Positions 54,639 to 64,000 of a stretch of DNA of 64,000 nucleotides are shown piece after piece (positions within the stretch are counted from its first letter, which is position 1; every line of letters starts with the position of its first letter). The notes under the pieces were generated by a model. That model made no database searches and was not told where the DNA came from. It saw nothing but the letters and a program-made list of their open reading frames with translations. This DNA comes from Rhodoluna limnophila (lineage in GTDB: Bacteria > Actinomycetota > Actinomycetes > Actinomycetales > Microbacteriaceae), in assembly GCA_945883505.1 (NCBI GenBank), contig CAMCXL010000001.1:62001-126000 (forward strand), in the 5' to 3' direction. Both the position numbers and the translations under genes were made by a program.

Positions 54639-56489
54639 CTAGTTCAGTTGCTCGAGTATTTCCTTTGCAAGGGCTGGGCCGATGCCAGCAACATCGGCAA
54701 TCTCATCAAGGGTCGCAGCCTTCAGGCGCTTGGCTGAGCCAAATCGTCGAAGTAAAGCCGTCACCCGCTTTTCGCCAAGACCCGGAATCTCTATGAGAAC
54801 GCTTGAGATTGCGCTGGAGCGCTTCTTACGTGAGGCAGTCAAGGCAAAGCGGTGAGATTCATCTCTTACTCGCTGCAGCAAAAATAACTCTTCAGAACCT
54901 CTTGGGAGAATCACTGGGAAATCAGAGCGTGGCAACCAAACCTCTTCGAGACGCTTTGCTAGCCCACAAACGGCAAGATCCGGAACCGGGCTCTGTGCAA
55001 TCGCTTTGGCCGCGGCCGCTACCTGTCCAGCACCACCATCCACAACAATTAGAGAAGGTAGGTAGCTAAAGCGGCCTTCGTCAAGACTCTCCGGGTCACG
55101 AAGATACTTCAGCCTTCGGGAGAGAACTTGAAAGATTGCGTCGGTGTCGTCAGCGGCAGCTTCTATGTTGAATTGACGATACTGAGACTTCTTGGGTAGG
55201 CCGTCCTCAAAAACAACCATCGAGGCAACAATGTTCGTTCCAGAAAGGTGAGAGACGTCGTAGCACTCAATTCGAAGCGGTGCTTCAGATAAGTTCAAGG
55301 ACTTCGCTAGTTGATTTAGAGCCTCCGAGCGCGATGTGAAGTCAGCTGTTCTCCTGGTCTTATACAAAGCAAGTGAGTGCTGAGCATTCTCTAGGGCCGT
55401 CTCGGCAAGAGCCGCCTTGTCACCTCTCTTGGGAACACGAAGCGACACAGCGCTACCTCTTGACTGCTCAAGAAACTTCTCTAGCTCACTGGCGTCCTCG
55501 GGTAGGGCTGGGACCAGAATCTCCTTTGGAACACTCGGCGGTTCCACTCCATCGGCTGCTGTATAGGCGTACAGGATTATCTGTCTGATCAGCTCTTCAA
55601 GCGGTTGTTCGACTTCTTTATCCACCACCCAGGCCCGCACTCCCCTGATGCGTCCGCCCCTGACTGAGAACAGCGACACCGCCGCAGCCAATTCGTCGTG
55701 AGCCACTCCAAACAGGTCAGCATCGGTTAGATCACTAAAAACCACAGTGCTTTTTTCGAGGACTGTTTCTAGAGCACCGATGTTGTCTCTCAGCCTCGCC
55801 GCTAGCTCGTAGTTTTGAGCCTCAGATGCCTTCTCCATTCGCTGCTGCAAAATCTGTACCTGCTTCGGGTCCATTCCGTTCATGAAGCCAACAAGATCTT
55901 TTGCAATCTCAAGGTGTTCGTTTTCCGATACTCGGGAAACACAAGGTGCCGAACACTTTCCAATGTCAGCTAGAAGACAAGGGCGATTGGCTCGCTTCGC
56001 AGCGTTATAGACCCCGGAGGAACAGGACCGGATTGGATATACGCGAAGCAAAGTGTCAAGGGTCTGCCTTATCGCCCAGGCCTGCGTGTATGGACCAAAG
56101 TAGCGAACGCCCTTTAGGTCACGGTTTCTTGTGACGAAGACCCTGGGCATCTTTTCCGACAAAGAAACAGCAAGGTATGGGTATGACTTATCGTCCTTGA
56201 ATCGAACATTGAATGGCGGGTTGAACTCCTTGATCCAGGTGTATTCAAGCTGCAGTGCCTCGAACTCAGTCTTAACAATGGTCCAATCCACATCTGCAGC
56301 AGACAGAACCATTCGCTTGGTTCGCTCGTGCAATGACTCAACGGGCACAAAGTAGCTTTGTAGCCTCGCCCTAAGGTTCTTGGCCTTGCCCACATACAGC
56401 ACGCGATTTTTTGCATCAAAGAACCGATAGACCCCAGGCCTCGTTGGAATCTCTGATGTCTTAGGGCGAAACGACAGATCGTTGGCCAT
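54639..56489 (-). CDS. uvrC: Excinuclease ABC subunit C
   Basis: Makes both incisions in nucleotide excision repair. 616 residues: GIY-YIG nuclease at the N-terminus ('[25 protein letters not shown]'), a UVR motif near residue 210 ('[20 protein letters not shown]'), RNase H-like domain with '[20 protein letters not shown]', and C-terminal helix-hairpin-helix ('[18 protein letters not shown]'). ATG abuts the uvrA stop. Confidence 0.96.
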   Translation of the reverse strand: MANDLSFRPKTSEIPTRPGVYRFFDAKNRVLYVGKAKNLRARLQSYFVPVESLHERTKRMVLSAADVDWTIVKTEFEALQLEYTWIKEFNPPFNVRFKDDKSYPYLAVSLSEKMPRVFVTRNRDLKGVRYFGPYTQAWAIRQTLDTLLRVYPIRSCSSGVYNAAKRANRPCLLADIGKCSAPCVSRVSENEHLEIAKDLVGFMNGMDPKQVQILQQRMEKASEAQNYELAARLRDNIGALETVLEKSTVVFSDLTDADLFGVAHDELAAAVSLFSVRGGRIRGVRAWVVDKEVEQPLEELIRQIILYAYTAADGVEPPSVPKEILVPALPEDASELEKFLEQSRGSAVSLRVPKRGDKAALAETALENAQHSLALYKTRRTADFTSRSEALNQLAKSLNLSEAPLRIECYDVSHLSGTNIVASMVVFEDGLPKKSQYRQFNIEAAADDTDAIFQVLSRRLKYLRDPESLDEGRFSYLPSLIVVDGGAGQVAAAAKAIAQSPVPDLAVCGLAKRLEEVWLPRSDFPVILPRGSEELFLLQRVRDESHRFALTASRKKRSSAISSVLIEIPGLGEKRVTALLRRFGSAKRLKAATLDEIADVAGIGPALAKEILEQLN

Positions 56490-59351
56490 TTACTTCAGTA
56501 TTTCCTTTAGGAACGCACCAGTAAAGCTCGCCTTGTTTTTGGCTACTTGCTCAGGTGTACCTTCGGCTACCAGCTGACCTCCCCGGAAACCGCCTTCTGG
56601 GCCCAGGTCAATTAACCAGTCTGCTGACTTGATTACATCGAGATTGTGCTCAATCACAATCACCGTGTTGCCTCTTTCAACAAGAGAATTTAGGACCAGC
56701 AGCAGCTTCCTTACGTCCTCGAAGTGCAAGCCAGTGGTTGGCTCATCGAGCACGTAAATGGTTCGTCCGGTTGAACGACGCTGGAGCTCGGTGGCAAGCT
56801 TCACGCGCTGGGCCTCACCACCGGAGAGCGTAGTTGCGGATTGCCCGAGGCGAACATAGCCAAGACCCACGTCTACCAAAGTTGATAGATAACGCGAGAT
56901 TGAGGAAATGGCTTCGAAGAAGACGGCAGCTTCCTCGATTGGCATCTCAAGAACATCCGAGATTGACTTGCCCTTGTATTTGACCTGAAGGGTCTCGCGG
57001 TTGTATCTGGCTCCGTGGCACACCTCACAGGAGACATAGACATCAGGAAGGAAGTTCATCTCGATTTTGAGAGTTCCATCACCGCTGCAGGCCTCACAGC
57101 GACCACCTTTCACGTTGAAGGAGAATCGGCCCTGTTGGTAGCCCCGAGCCTTTGATTCTGAGGTCTCAGCGAAGAGCTTTCTAATGTGATCGAAGACCCC
57201 TGTATAGGTTGCCGGATTTGACCTTGGCGTTCTACCAATCGGGTTCTGATCGACGTGCACAACCTTATCTAGCTGAGAAAGGCCCGTGATTCGCGTGTGC
57301 TTTCCAGCAACGAGCTTTGCTCCATTTAGTGAGTTGGCCAATACGTTATACAAGATGTCGTTTACCAGGGTTGACTTTCCGGATCCGCTCACTCCGGTGA
57401 CGGCTATAAAGGTGCCGAGAGGAAAACCAACCGTGACGTTCTTGAGGTTATTCGCTTTCGCGCCGACCACCGAAAGCATCTTCTTTGGATCTACTGGCCT
57501 TCGCGTCGATGGAGTCTCAATCTTCCGTCTACCCGATAGGTAATCTCCGGTTATGGATTCCTTGTTGAGAAGTAATTCCTTGTAAGGGCCTGAGTGCACA
57601 ACTTTTCCGCCATTGATGCCAGCGCCTGGGCCGATGTCAACAACCCAATCCGAAGTTCTTATGGTGTCCTCGTCGTGCTCGACGACTATCAGGGTGTTTC
57701 CGAGCTCCCTAAGTTTGATGAGAGTGTCGATAAGTCTGCGGTTATCCCTCTGGTGCAACCCGATAGAAGGCTCATCCAAGACGTACAACACCCCAGTCAG
57801 GCCAGAGCCAATTTGTGTTGCCAATCTGATGCGCTGAGCTTCTCCACCGGAAAGCGAGCCGGCTGCCCTTTCGAGAGAAAGATAGTCAAGCCCAACCGCC
57901 ATCAGAAAATCAAGCCGGGCTCTGATCTCTCGAAGCACCTGCGCCGCAATCTTCTCGTCTCTCTTATCAAGAGTCAGCTTGGCGAAAAACTCCACGCAGT
58001 CACCAAGGCTCAGGGCCGCGACATCGGAAATGGAAGTGTCTGCAACTTTGATGGCTAGCACCTCTGGTCGAAGCCTTGCTCCTTCGCAGGAAGGACAAGG
58101 AATCTCACGCAAGAATCCAGCCCATTTTCCGCGGGCGTAGTCGTTTTCTGACTCCAAGTACTTTCGCTCGATGTAGTTCAGAACCCCCTCGAACCCGGTT
58201 GTGTAGCGAAGTTCACGACCGTATCGATTCTTCCAACGAACCTGCACATCAAAGTCGTTGCCGTGCAAAACCGCGTACTGAACTTCCTCTGGCAGGTCCT
58301 GCCAAGCGCTCTTTAGTGAGAATCCAAGATCTTTCGCGAGACCCTGCAACATTCTCGAAAAGTAGTGAAATAGACCCTTGCCCTGGGTTGACCAAGGAAT
58401 AATCACTCCGTTAAGTATTGAAGCTTCCGGATCACCAATAACTAGGTCGGCATCAACTGCCATCTTGGTCCCTAGGCCAGAGCATTCCTGACAAGCACCG
58501 AAGGGCGCGTTGAAGGAAAAAGTGCGTGGCTCAATCTCCGTGATTGCTAGTGGGTGATCGTTCGGGCAAGACATCTGCTCCGAGAAACTTCTTCGCGCTT
58601 CTGATCCCTTCCGGTCTACGAAGTCAATCGTCACCTTACCTCCGGCAAGCTTTAGCGCGGTCTCGATTGAATCGGTAAGACGACCGATAACTCCTTGCTT
58701 GATGGCCAATCGGTCAACAACCACAGCGATGTCGTGCTTATAGGACTTCTTTAGAGGCTTAGCTTCTGCCAGGGCAATGGTCTCGCCATCGACCATGGCT
58801 CTTGCATAACCTTGAGCTATTAGATCTTTGAAAAGGTCGGCAAACTCGCCCTTTTTCTGATCCACTAGTTCGGCAAGTACCTGAAACTTTGTTCCCTCAG
58901 GATTGTCGAGAATCTGGTCGACAATCTGCTGCGGCGTTTGTTTTACGATTTTCTCGCCGCACTCTGCACAGTAGGGAACGCCAATTCTCGCCCAGAGCAG
59001 CCTTAGGTAATCGTGAATCTCGGTGATGGTTCCGACTGTGGATCTTGGGTTTCGGTTGGTTGATTTCTGGTCAATTGATACGGCTGGACTTAAGCCCTCA
59101 ATGAAGTCAACATCGGGCCGGTCGACCTGCCCAAGAAACTGCCTCGCGTAGGCCGAAAGAGATTCAACGTACCGACGCTGCCCTTCTGCAAATATCGTGT
59201 CAAAGGCCAGGGATGATTTTCCAGACCCAGATAGACCAGTGAATACAACCAAAGAATTTCTCGGCATCGTGACCGTGACGTTTTGAAGATTATGGACCCG
59301 GGCGCCCTTGACGACAAGGTTGTCTAGGGAAGTGTCTAGCTTGGGATTCAC
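56490..59351 (-). CDS. uvrA: Excinuclease ABC subunit A
   Basis: Damage-sensing ATPase of nucleotide excision repair. 953 residues: two ABC modules with Walker A '[10 protein letters not shown]' (about 39-48) and '[10 protein letters not shown]', signatures '[16 protein letters not shown]' and '[16 protein letters not shown]', and zinc sites with CxxC pairs ('CQEC', 'CEAC', 'CEVC'). GTG start with no Shine-Dalgarno; TAGGCT is 7 nt upstream. Forms an operon with uvrC. Confidence 0.96.
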   Translation of the reverse strand: MNPKLDTSLDNLVVKGARVHNLQNVTVTMPRNSLVVFTGLSGSGKSSLAFDTIFAEGQRRYVESLSAYARQFLGQVDRPDVDFIEGLSPAVSIDQKSTNRNPRSTVGTITEIHDYLRLLWARIGVPYCAECGEKIVKQTPQQIVDQILDNPEGTKFQVLAELVDQKKGEFADLFKDLIAQGYARAMVDGETIALAEAKPLKKSYKHDIAVVVDRLAIKQGVIGRLTDSIETALKLAGGKVTIDFVDRKGSEARRSFSEQMSCPNDHPLAITEIEPRTFSFNAPFGACQECSGLGTKMAVDADLVIGDPEASILNGVIIPWSTQGKGLFHYFSRMLQGLAKDLGFSLKSAWQDLPEEVQYAVLHGNDFDVQVRWKNRYGRELRYTTGFEGVLNYIERKYLESENDYARGKWAGFLREIPCPSCEGARLRPEVLAIKVADTSISDVAALSLGDCVEFFAKLTLDKRDEKIAAQVLREIRARLDFLMAVGLDYLSLERAAGSLSGGEAQRIRLATQIGSGLTGVLYVLDEPSIGLHQRDNRRLIDTLIKLRELGNTLIVVEHDEDTIRTSDWVVDIGPGAGINGGKVVHSGPYKELLLNKESITGDYLSGRRKIETPSTRRPVDPKKMLSVVGAKANNLKNVTVGFPLGTFIAVTGVSGSGKSTLVNDILYNVLANSLNGAKLVAGKHTRITGLSQLDKVVHVDQNPIGRTPRSNPATYTGVFDHIRKLFAETSESKARGYQQGRFSFNVKGGRCEACSGDGTLKIEMNFLPDVYVSCEVCHGARYNRETLQVKYKGKSISDVLEMPIEEAAVFFEAISSISRYLSTLVDVGLGYVRLGQSATTLSGGEAQRVKLATELQRRSTGRTIYVLDEPTTGLHFEDVRKLLLVLNSLVERGNTVIVIEHNLDVIKSADWLIDLGPEGGFRGGQLVAEGTPEQVAKNKASFTGAFLKEILK

Positions 59352-59358
59352 GACTACC

Positions 59359-59364
59359 AGCCTA
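59359..59364 (-). promoter_or_regulatory. Putative -10 of leaderless uvrA
   Basis: TAGGCT on the minus strand, 7 nt before GTG 59351. No LexA-type palindrome is seen in the 29-bp spacer. Confidence 0.5.
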
Positions 59365-59380
59365 ATCGTCGGCTAATGCC

Positions 59381-61456
59381 TCACTTGATGTGGCCGGCGC
59401 GCTTCATTTGGCGCAATTCATGCTTTAGTTCGCCAATCTCATCGCGCAACCTGGCCGCAAGCTCAAACTGAAGTTCCTTGGCTGCATGCCTCATCTGGGC
59501 ATCTAGGTCTATGACAACTGCCATGATTTCATCCTCCGCCATAGCCGCAATACCCCGGCTTGATCGAAGTGGAACCGATTGTTTCTTCCGACCCTTACCT
59601 TGACCAAACTCAGCGATTAACTCAGCGGTATCGATCTCCTCACGCTCTAGTTGATCGGTGATGTCAACTATGCGCTTTTGCAACGGCTGTGGGTCCACCC
59701 CGCGCTCGAGGTTGTAAGCAACCTGCTTCTCCCTGCGCCGATTAGTTTCATCAATTGCCTTCTTCATTGAGTCGGTTAGGTTATCGCCGTACATATGCAC
59801 CTCGCCGTTAACATTTCTAGCGGCTCGACCAATGGTTTGAATCAACGAAGTTGAGGACCTTAGGAAACCCTCTTTGTCGGCATCCAAGATGGCCACCATC
59901 GACACTTCGGGGAGGTCCAGGCCTTCCCGCAGCAAGTTGATACCAACCAGTACGTCATATACTCCTTGACGCAACTGGCGCAGTAGTTCCACTCGCTTCA
60001 AGGTGTCAACGTCGGAATGAAGATAACGAACCTTGACTCCCGCCTCAGAGAGGTAATCAGTAAGTTCTTCAGCCATCTTCTTGGTCAGCGTTGTTACTAG
60101 AACCCTTTCTTGTTTGGCTGAGCGAATCCGGATCTCTTCCAAAAGGTCATCAATCTGACCCTTGGTGGGTTTTAAGATAATCGCCGGATCGACAAGTCCA
60201 GTTGGGCGAATTATCTGCTCGACAACACCGTCCGATGCGTTCATCTCGTACTTTCCAGGTGTTGCCGAAAGATAGACAGTCTGACCCACGCGTTCTTGAA
60301 ACTCTGACCACTTAAGCGGTCGGTTATCTAAAGCTGATGGCAATCTAAATCCGTGCTCCACGAGAGTTCTCTTTCTCGAAGAGTCCCCCTCATACATCGC
60401 ACCAATCTGAGGAACGGTGGCATGGGATTCGTCGATCACGGTCAGGAAGTCATCTGGAAAGTAGTCGAGTAGACAAGAGGGCGGTTCGCCCTGCTGTCGC
60501 CCATCGATGTGTCTTGAATAATTCTCAATACCGGAACAAAATCCAAGCTCCCGAATCATCTCTAGATCAAAGTTTGTCCTCATCTTGATGCGCTGCGCTT
60601 CGAGCAGTTTTCCCTGAGCTTCAAACTCCCTTAGTCTTTCCGCTAGCTCATTCTCGATAGCCTCGATAGCCCTTCCCATCTGCGTCGGCGACGCCACGTA
60701 GTGACTAGCCGGAAAGATTGCCACAGCATCAAGAGCTTTGATGACATCGCCGGTTAGTGGGTGTAGTGAATAGATTGCTTCAATCTCATCACCAAAGAAT
60801 TCAACCCTGGTTGCAAACTCGTCATAGACCGGAATGATCTCCAAGGTGTCGCCCTTGACTCGGAAGTTGCCCCTGGAGAAGTCGATGTCGTTTCGCTGAT
60901 ACTGCATCGATACAAACTTCCTTATAAGGTCATCTCGATCTATCGACTGCCCCACCTGTAGCGGAATCGACTGATCCAGGTACTCCTTCGGGGCTCCCAG
61001 ACCATAGATGCAGGAAACAGTAGCAACCACAATGACGTCTCTTCGGGATAGCAGGCTCATGGTCGCGGAGTATCTCAGCCGCTCCACTTCCTCGTTAATG
61101 CTCGAGTCCTTCTCGATGAAGGTGTCGGTCTGAGGAACGTAGGCCTCAGGCTGGTAGTAGTCGTAGTAGCTGACAAAGTATTCGACTGCATTATTTGGAA
61201 ACATCTCCCGAAACTCAGTAACCAGCTGGGCCGCAAGGGTCTTGTTGTGTGCCATCACAAGCGTCGGTCGCTGAAGAGATTCAATTAGCCAGGCAGTCGT
61301 CGCTGACTTACCGGTTCCGGTGGCTCCCATGAGAACAACGTCTTTTTCCCCCGCATTGATTCTCTTATGCAGCTCAGCAATGGCCTCTGGCTGATCTCCG
61401 GAAGGTTCGTAGTCACTTACTACCTTAAAAGGTGTGAAGGAACGAGTGCGCTCCAT
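59381..61456 (-). CDS. uvrB: Excinuclease ABC subunit B
   Basis: Helicase-like subunit that verifies damage and recruits UvrC. 691 residues: Walker A '[11 protein letters not shown]' (about 44-54), the beta-hairpin '[20 protein letters not shown]', '[16 protein letters not shown]', and C-terminal UVR motif '[20 protein letters not shown]'. Overlaps coaE by one base (TGATG). Confidence 0.97.
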   Translation of the reverse strand: MERTRSFTPFKVVSDYEPSGDQPEAIAELHKRINAGEKDVVLMGATGTGKSATTAWLIESLQRPTLVMAHNKTLAAQLVTEFREMFPNNAVEYFVSYYDYYQPEAYVPQTDTFIEKDSSINEEVERLRYSATMSLLSRRDVIVVATVSCIYGLGAPKEYLDQSIPLQVGQSIDRDDLIRKFVSMQYQRNDIDFSRGNFRVKGDTLEIIPVYDEFATRVEFFGDEIEAIYSLHPLTGDVIKALDAVAIFPASHYVASPTQMGRAIEAIENELAERLREFEAQGKLLEAQRIKMRTNFDLEMIRELGFCSGIENYSRHIDGRQQGEPPSCLLDYFPDDFLTVIDESHATVPQIGAMYEGDSSRKRTLVEHGFRLPSALDNRPLKWSEFQERVGQTVYLSATPGKYEMNASDGVVEQIIRPTGLVDPAIILKPTKGQIDDLLEEIRIRSAKQERVLVTTLTKKMAEELTDYLSEAGVKVRYLHSDVDTLKRVELLRQLRQGVYDVLVGINLLREGLDLPEVSMVAILDADKEGFLRSSTSLIQTIGRAARNVNGEVHMYGDNLTDSMKKAIDETNRRREKQVAYNLERGVDPQPLQKRIVDITDQLEREEIDTAELIAEFGQGKGRKKQSVPLRSSRGIAAMAEDEIMAVVIDLDAQMRHAAKELQFELAARLRDEIGELKHELRQMKRAGHIK

Positions 61457-62058
61457 CAGTTCTTCTTCTTTGCAGCTTGCTCAATCTTTGGCCACAACAA
61501 CTGCACCTGCGCTTCTAGTTGCAAAAGAGTACCTGAACTATCAACAACATAATCCGCCCGCTCAGCCCGCTGAGCCCTGCTGGCTTGAGCGCCAACCCGC
61601 GCAAGCGCTTCACTCATTGATAATCCTCGCGAACGAATGATTCGCTCTAGCTGGATTTGTTCACTGGCCTCAACCGTCAAGATCATGTCAAACGGGTAAT
61701 CCACGTTTGCTTCAACCAGCAATGGAACCGCGTAGACCACGATTGCGCTTTGACTTTCTGAAAACAACTTAGAAGTTCGGGCTTTGATCAGAGGATGCAA
61801 AATTGCCTCAAGCGCTATTCGCTTAGCAGGATCGGCAAAGACAATTCGTCCTAGCGCTTGTCTATCTAACTCCCCATCGGCGGTAAGAACACCGGCCCCA
61901 AAGGCAGCAACGACCGCTTTCAAGCCTTCGGAGCCTTTGACTACAACATCTCGTGCTACCTGATCGGCGTCTATGGTCTCTGCCCCGAAAGACGCGAGCA
62001 ACTTTGCAACGGTTGATTTACCCGATGCGATACCGCCGGTTAGGCCAATTAGGAACAC
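61456..62058 (-). CDS. coaE: Dephospho-CoA kinase
   Basis: Last step of coenzyme A synthesis. 200 residues with P-loop '[17 protein letters not shown]' (5-21), '[11 protein letters not shown]' and lid region '[20 protein letters not shown]'. GTG start; TAGGCT 6 nt upstream. Preceded by the rpsA terminator, so it has its own promoter, and it is coupled to uvrB. Confidence 0.95.
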   Translation of the reverse strand: MFLIGLTGGIASGKSTVAKLLASFGAETIDADQVARDVVVKGSEGLKAVVAAFGAGVLTADGELDRQALGRIVFADPAKRIALEAILHPLIKARTSKLFSESQSAIVVYAVPLLVEANVDYPFDMILTVEASEQIQLERIIRSRGLSMSEALARVGAQASRAQRAERADYVVDSSGTLLQLEAQVQLLWPKIEQAAKKKN

Positions 62059-62064
62059 CAGATA

Positions 62065-62070
62065 AGCCTA
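62065..62070 (-). promoter_or_regulatory. Putative -10 of leaderless coaE-uvrB operon
   Basis: TAGGCT on the minus strand, 6 nt before GTG 62058 and 10 bp past the rpsA terminator. Confidence 0.5.
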
Positions 62071-62079
62071 CAAACAAAG

Positions 62080-62112
62080 AAACGGAGACCAGCCAAAAGC
62101 CGGTCCCCGTTT
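62080..62112 (-). terminator. Intrinsic terminator of rpsA
   Basis: Minus strand: a 14-bp stem (AAACGGGGACCGGC with GGCTGGTCTCCGTTT region, two or three G-U pairs) around a TTTTG-type loop, followed by CTTTGTTTG. Starts 14 nt after the rpsA stop. The only strong intrinsic terminator I found. Confidence 0.85.
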
Positions 62113-62125
62113 CGACAATGCGAAA

Positions 62126-63604
62126 TTACTTTTCGTCTGTTAGCTTGTCACGCAGTGCACTAAGAGACTCATCCTCGGACAAGGTTCCAGCGCTTGCGGT
62201 ATCAGTTGACTCACTGGTGTGAGACTCAGCGGCTACGGCTTCAGAAGGGGCCGGAAGATCTGGAAGCGAAGCTGCCAGCTTGTTAGCAACGGCAACCTGC
62301 TTCTTGTGCTCTTCCCAGCGAACGTGAGCCTCGGAATATTCCTTCTCCCACTTGGATCTAGCTTCCTCGTGCCCGGGCTGCCATTCGCCTGTTGCGGCAT
62401 CAAAGCCGTCCGGGTACTTGTAGGCACCCTTGGCGTCGTACTCTGCGTACATTCCATATAGCGCCGGGTTGAAGTCGGTGCCGTCTGGGTTGACTTCTTC
62501 CAAAGCCTGCTTTAGAGATAGCGATATGCGACGACGATCTAGATCGATGTCGATTACCTTTACGAAGACATCCTGGTTGATTGTGACAACCTGCTCCGCT
62601 AGCTCGATGTGCTTTGTGGAAAGTTCTGAGATGTGAACTAGGCCCTCGATGCCGTCGGCAACTCGGACAAACGCACCGAAAGGAACAAGCTTGGTGACCT
62701 TGCCAGGTGCGTATTGACCAATTGAGTGAGTACGAGCGAATACCTGCCACGGATCTTCCTGAGTTGCCTTCAGGGAAAGCGAAACTCTCTCGCGGTCCTG
62801 ATCTACCTCAAGAACCTCTACGGTGACTTCTTGACCAATCTCAACAACCTCAGAGGCATGCTCGATGTGCTTCCATGACAGCTCGGAGACGTGAACCAAA
62901 CCATCAACGCCGCCAAGGTCGATAAATGCACCGAAGTTGACAATTGATGAAACAACACCGGTACGAATCTGACCCTTTGCAAGATCTGCCAAGAAAGTTG
63001 AGCGAGATGCCGACTGGCTCTGCTCGAGAAGGGCACGGCGAGAAAGAACCACGTTGTTGCGGTTCTTGTCTAACTCCAAAATCTTGGCTTCAACTTCTTG
63101 ACCAAGGTACGGACCTAGGTCGCGAACCCGGCGAAGCTCAATCAAGGATGCAGGAAGGAATCCGCGAAGTCCGATGTCGACAATAAGTCCACCCTTTACG
63201 ACTTCGATTACGGTTCCGGTGACGGTGCCGTCGGCTTCCTTCACCTTTTCAACATCGCCCCAAGCACGCTCATAAAGTGCACGCTTCTTGGAAAGAATTA
63301 GTCGGCCTTCTTTGTCTTCTTTCTGAAGAACAAGTGCCTCGATCTTGTCACCGACTGAGACGATATCCCCTGGATCGGCGTCGTGGCGAATTGAAAGCTC
63401 ACGGGAGGGAATAACACCCTCGGTCTTGTATCCAACGTCGAGTAGAACCTCGTCGCGGTCAATCTTTACAACAGTTCCCTCAATGAGGTCTCCGTCGTTG
63501 AAGAACTTTAGGGTCTTTTCGACCGCAGCTAGGAATTCTTCAGCGGTGCCAATGTCGTTTACAGCTACCTGCTTTGGTGCCTTTGCGGTCGTTTCGATGG
63601 TCAT
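62126..63604 (-). CDS. rpsA: 30S ribosomal protein S1
   Basis: RNA-binding protein that helps mRNA bind to the ribosome. 492 residues with four S1 domains (about 35-105, 120-190, 208-277, 294-364; e.g. 'LIEGTVVKIDRDEVLLDVGYKTEGVIP', 'VSSIVNFGAFIDLGGVDGLVHVSEL', shown in part) and an acidic, Ser/Thr-rich C-terminal tail ('SEDESLSALRDKL'). ATG start with GGAG about 12 nt upstream. Order polA-rpsA-coaE-uvrB matches other Actinobacteria. Confidence 0.95.
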   Translation of the reverse strand: MTIETTAKAPKQVAVNDIGTAEEFLAAVEKTLKFFNDGDLIEGTVVKIDRDEVLLDVGYKTEGVIPSRELSIRHDADPGDIVSVGDKIEALVLQKEDKEGRLILSKKRALYERAWGDVEKVKEADGTVTGTVIEVVKGGLIVDIGLRGFLPASLIELRRVRDLGPYLGQEVEAKILELDKNRNNVVLSRRALLEQSQSASRSTFLADLAKGQIRTGVVSSIVNFGAFIDLGGVDGLVHVSELSWKHIEHASEVVEIGQEVTVEVLEVDQDRERVSLSLKATQEDPWQVFARTHSIGQYAPGKVTKLVPFGAFVRVADGIEGLVHISELSTKHIELAEQVVTINQDVFVKVIDIDLDRRRISLSLKQALEEVNPDGTDFNPALYGMYAEYDAKGAYKYPDGFDAATGEWQPGHEEARSKWEKEYSEAHVRWEEHKKQVAVANKLAASLPDLPAPSEAVAAESHTSESTDTASAGTLSEDESLSALRDKLTDEK

Positions 63605-63723
63605 AGAGATAGTGACTCCATTATTTGTTTACTCAGGTCGCGACAGCTTTCAAGCCTTTTTACAAAAAAGAATTGAACTCCACCGCAACAGCGGATAAGG
63701 GTTATGCGCCAAGGCGCCCTATA

Positions 63724-63752
63724 AGCCTAGTGCCAATAATCCCGGGCTACAA
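63724..63752 (-). promoter_or_regulatory. Putative rpsA promoter
   Basis: TTGTAG (63747-63752), 17 bp, TAGGCT (63724-63729) on the minus strand, just past the polA stop. Predicts a leader of about 110 nt containing small hairpins (CCGC-TGTT-GCGG). Confidence 0.5.
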
Positions 63753-63755
63753 AGG

Positions 63756-64000
63756 CTAGTGCCCGGCCTCATCCCAGCTTCGGCCAGTGCCAATCTGAAC
63801 GTCTAAGGGGACCGAAAGCTTCACCACTGACTCCATCTTCTTGGTCACCAGCTCTCTGAGGGGCTCTAGTTCACCCTTGGCGACCTCAAAGACCAGTTCG
63901 TCGTGGACCTGCAGAAGCATTCTGGATTTCATCCCCTGAGCAGTCATCTGCTGATAGATGGCGTTCATGGCCAGTTTCATGATGTCCGCAGCGGTTCCCT
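63756..64000 (-). CDS. polA: DNA polymerase I, C-terminal fragment
   Basis: Only the last 81 codons are present; the gene continues past the right edge. The frame reads through 'GTAADIMKLAMNAIYQQM' and 'LLQVHDELVFEVAKGELEPL', the latter holding the catalytic HDE motif C of family A polymerases, to 'GTGRSWDEAGH'. Used in repair synthesis and Okazaki fragment processing. Confidence 0.93.
   Translation of the reverse strand, partial: GTAADIMKLAMNAIYQQMTAQGMKSRMLLQVHDELVFEVAKGELEPLRELVTKKMESVVKLSVPLDVQIGTGRSWDEAGH

Overview
The window is a dense stretch of actinobacterial chromosome. Markers are RbpA, PafB/PafC, WhiA, OpcA, HelY, actinobacterial-type Ppm/Lnt, a fabG-fabI pair and an LHCMM-free set of ordinary housekeeping genes. 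G+C looks close to one half by eye, which is low for the phylum. Together with two RbpA-type proteins, photolyase, very short spacers and no proteasome genes, this suggests a small-genome freshwater member of Microbacteriaceae (Rhodoluna/Aquiluna-like). That placement is inference. I see no prophage, insertion sequence, CRISPR array or restriction operon, and no gene-free stretch longer than about 200 bp.

Layout, left to right. 1-4.3 kb: start of ctaE (cut by the edge), trpD, a NUDIX protein, a YczE-like membrane protein head-to-head with a glycerophosphodiesterase, then rbpA. 3.6-16.2 kb, mostly minus strand: ppm-lnt, helY-tatC-tatA-small membrane protein-pafC-pafB-FKBP lipoprotein, trmI-HAD phosphatase, PAC2 protein, uppP. 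16.2-30 kb: tRNA-Leu(GAG), mgtE, an orphan adenine methylase, a sirtuin, glycosyltransferase/hydrolase, a DnaQ-like exonuclease, rpmE2, divergent glgA/glgC, serB, fabI-fabG, SURF1. 30-40 kb: ABC-F ATPase, bioY, sufBD-Rieske-sufC-sufT, ctaA-phr, ctaB. 40-52 kb: pentose-phosphate operon tkt-tal-pgi-zwf-opcA-pgl converging on secG-tpiA-pgk-gap, with an unusual RbpA paralog at the junction. 52-64 kb: sodA, whiA-rapZ, uvrC-uvrA, uvrB-coaE, rpsA and the 3' end of polA.

The genes fit together as core metabolism (trp, glycogen, fatty acid, glycolysis, pentose phosphate), respiratory oxidase assembly (ctaE, SURF1, ctaA, ctaB), Fe-S assembly (suf), envelope export and lipidation (tat, secG, lnt, uppP) and DNA damage repair (PafBC, UvrABC, photolyase, HelY).

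The most notable signals are below gene level or in gene architecture. (1) At least eleven starts have a TANNNT hexamer, often TAGNCT, exactly 6 or 7 nt before the RTG start codon, implying leaderless transcripts. (2) An RbpA paralog carries a ~115-residue Lys/Ala/Pro tail resembling histone H1 or the HU tail. (3) Four convergent gene pairs share one 4-bp stop tetranucleotide, and four more overlap further. (4) Modules expected from synteny are absent: the pup-proteasome genes between trmI and pafB, yvcK between rapZ and whiA, and sufS/sufU in the suf operon.
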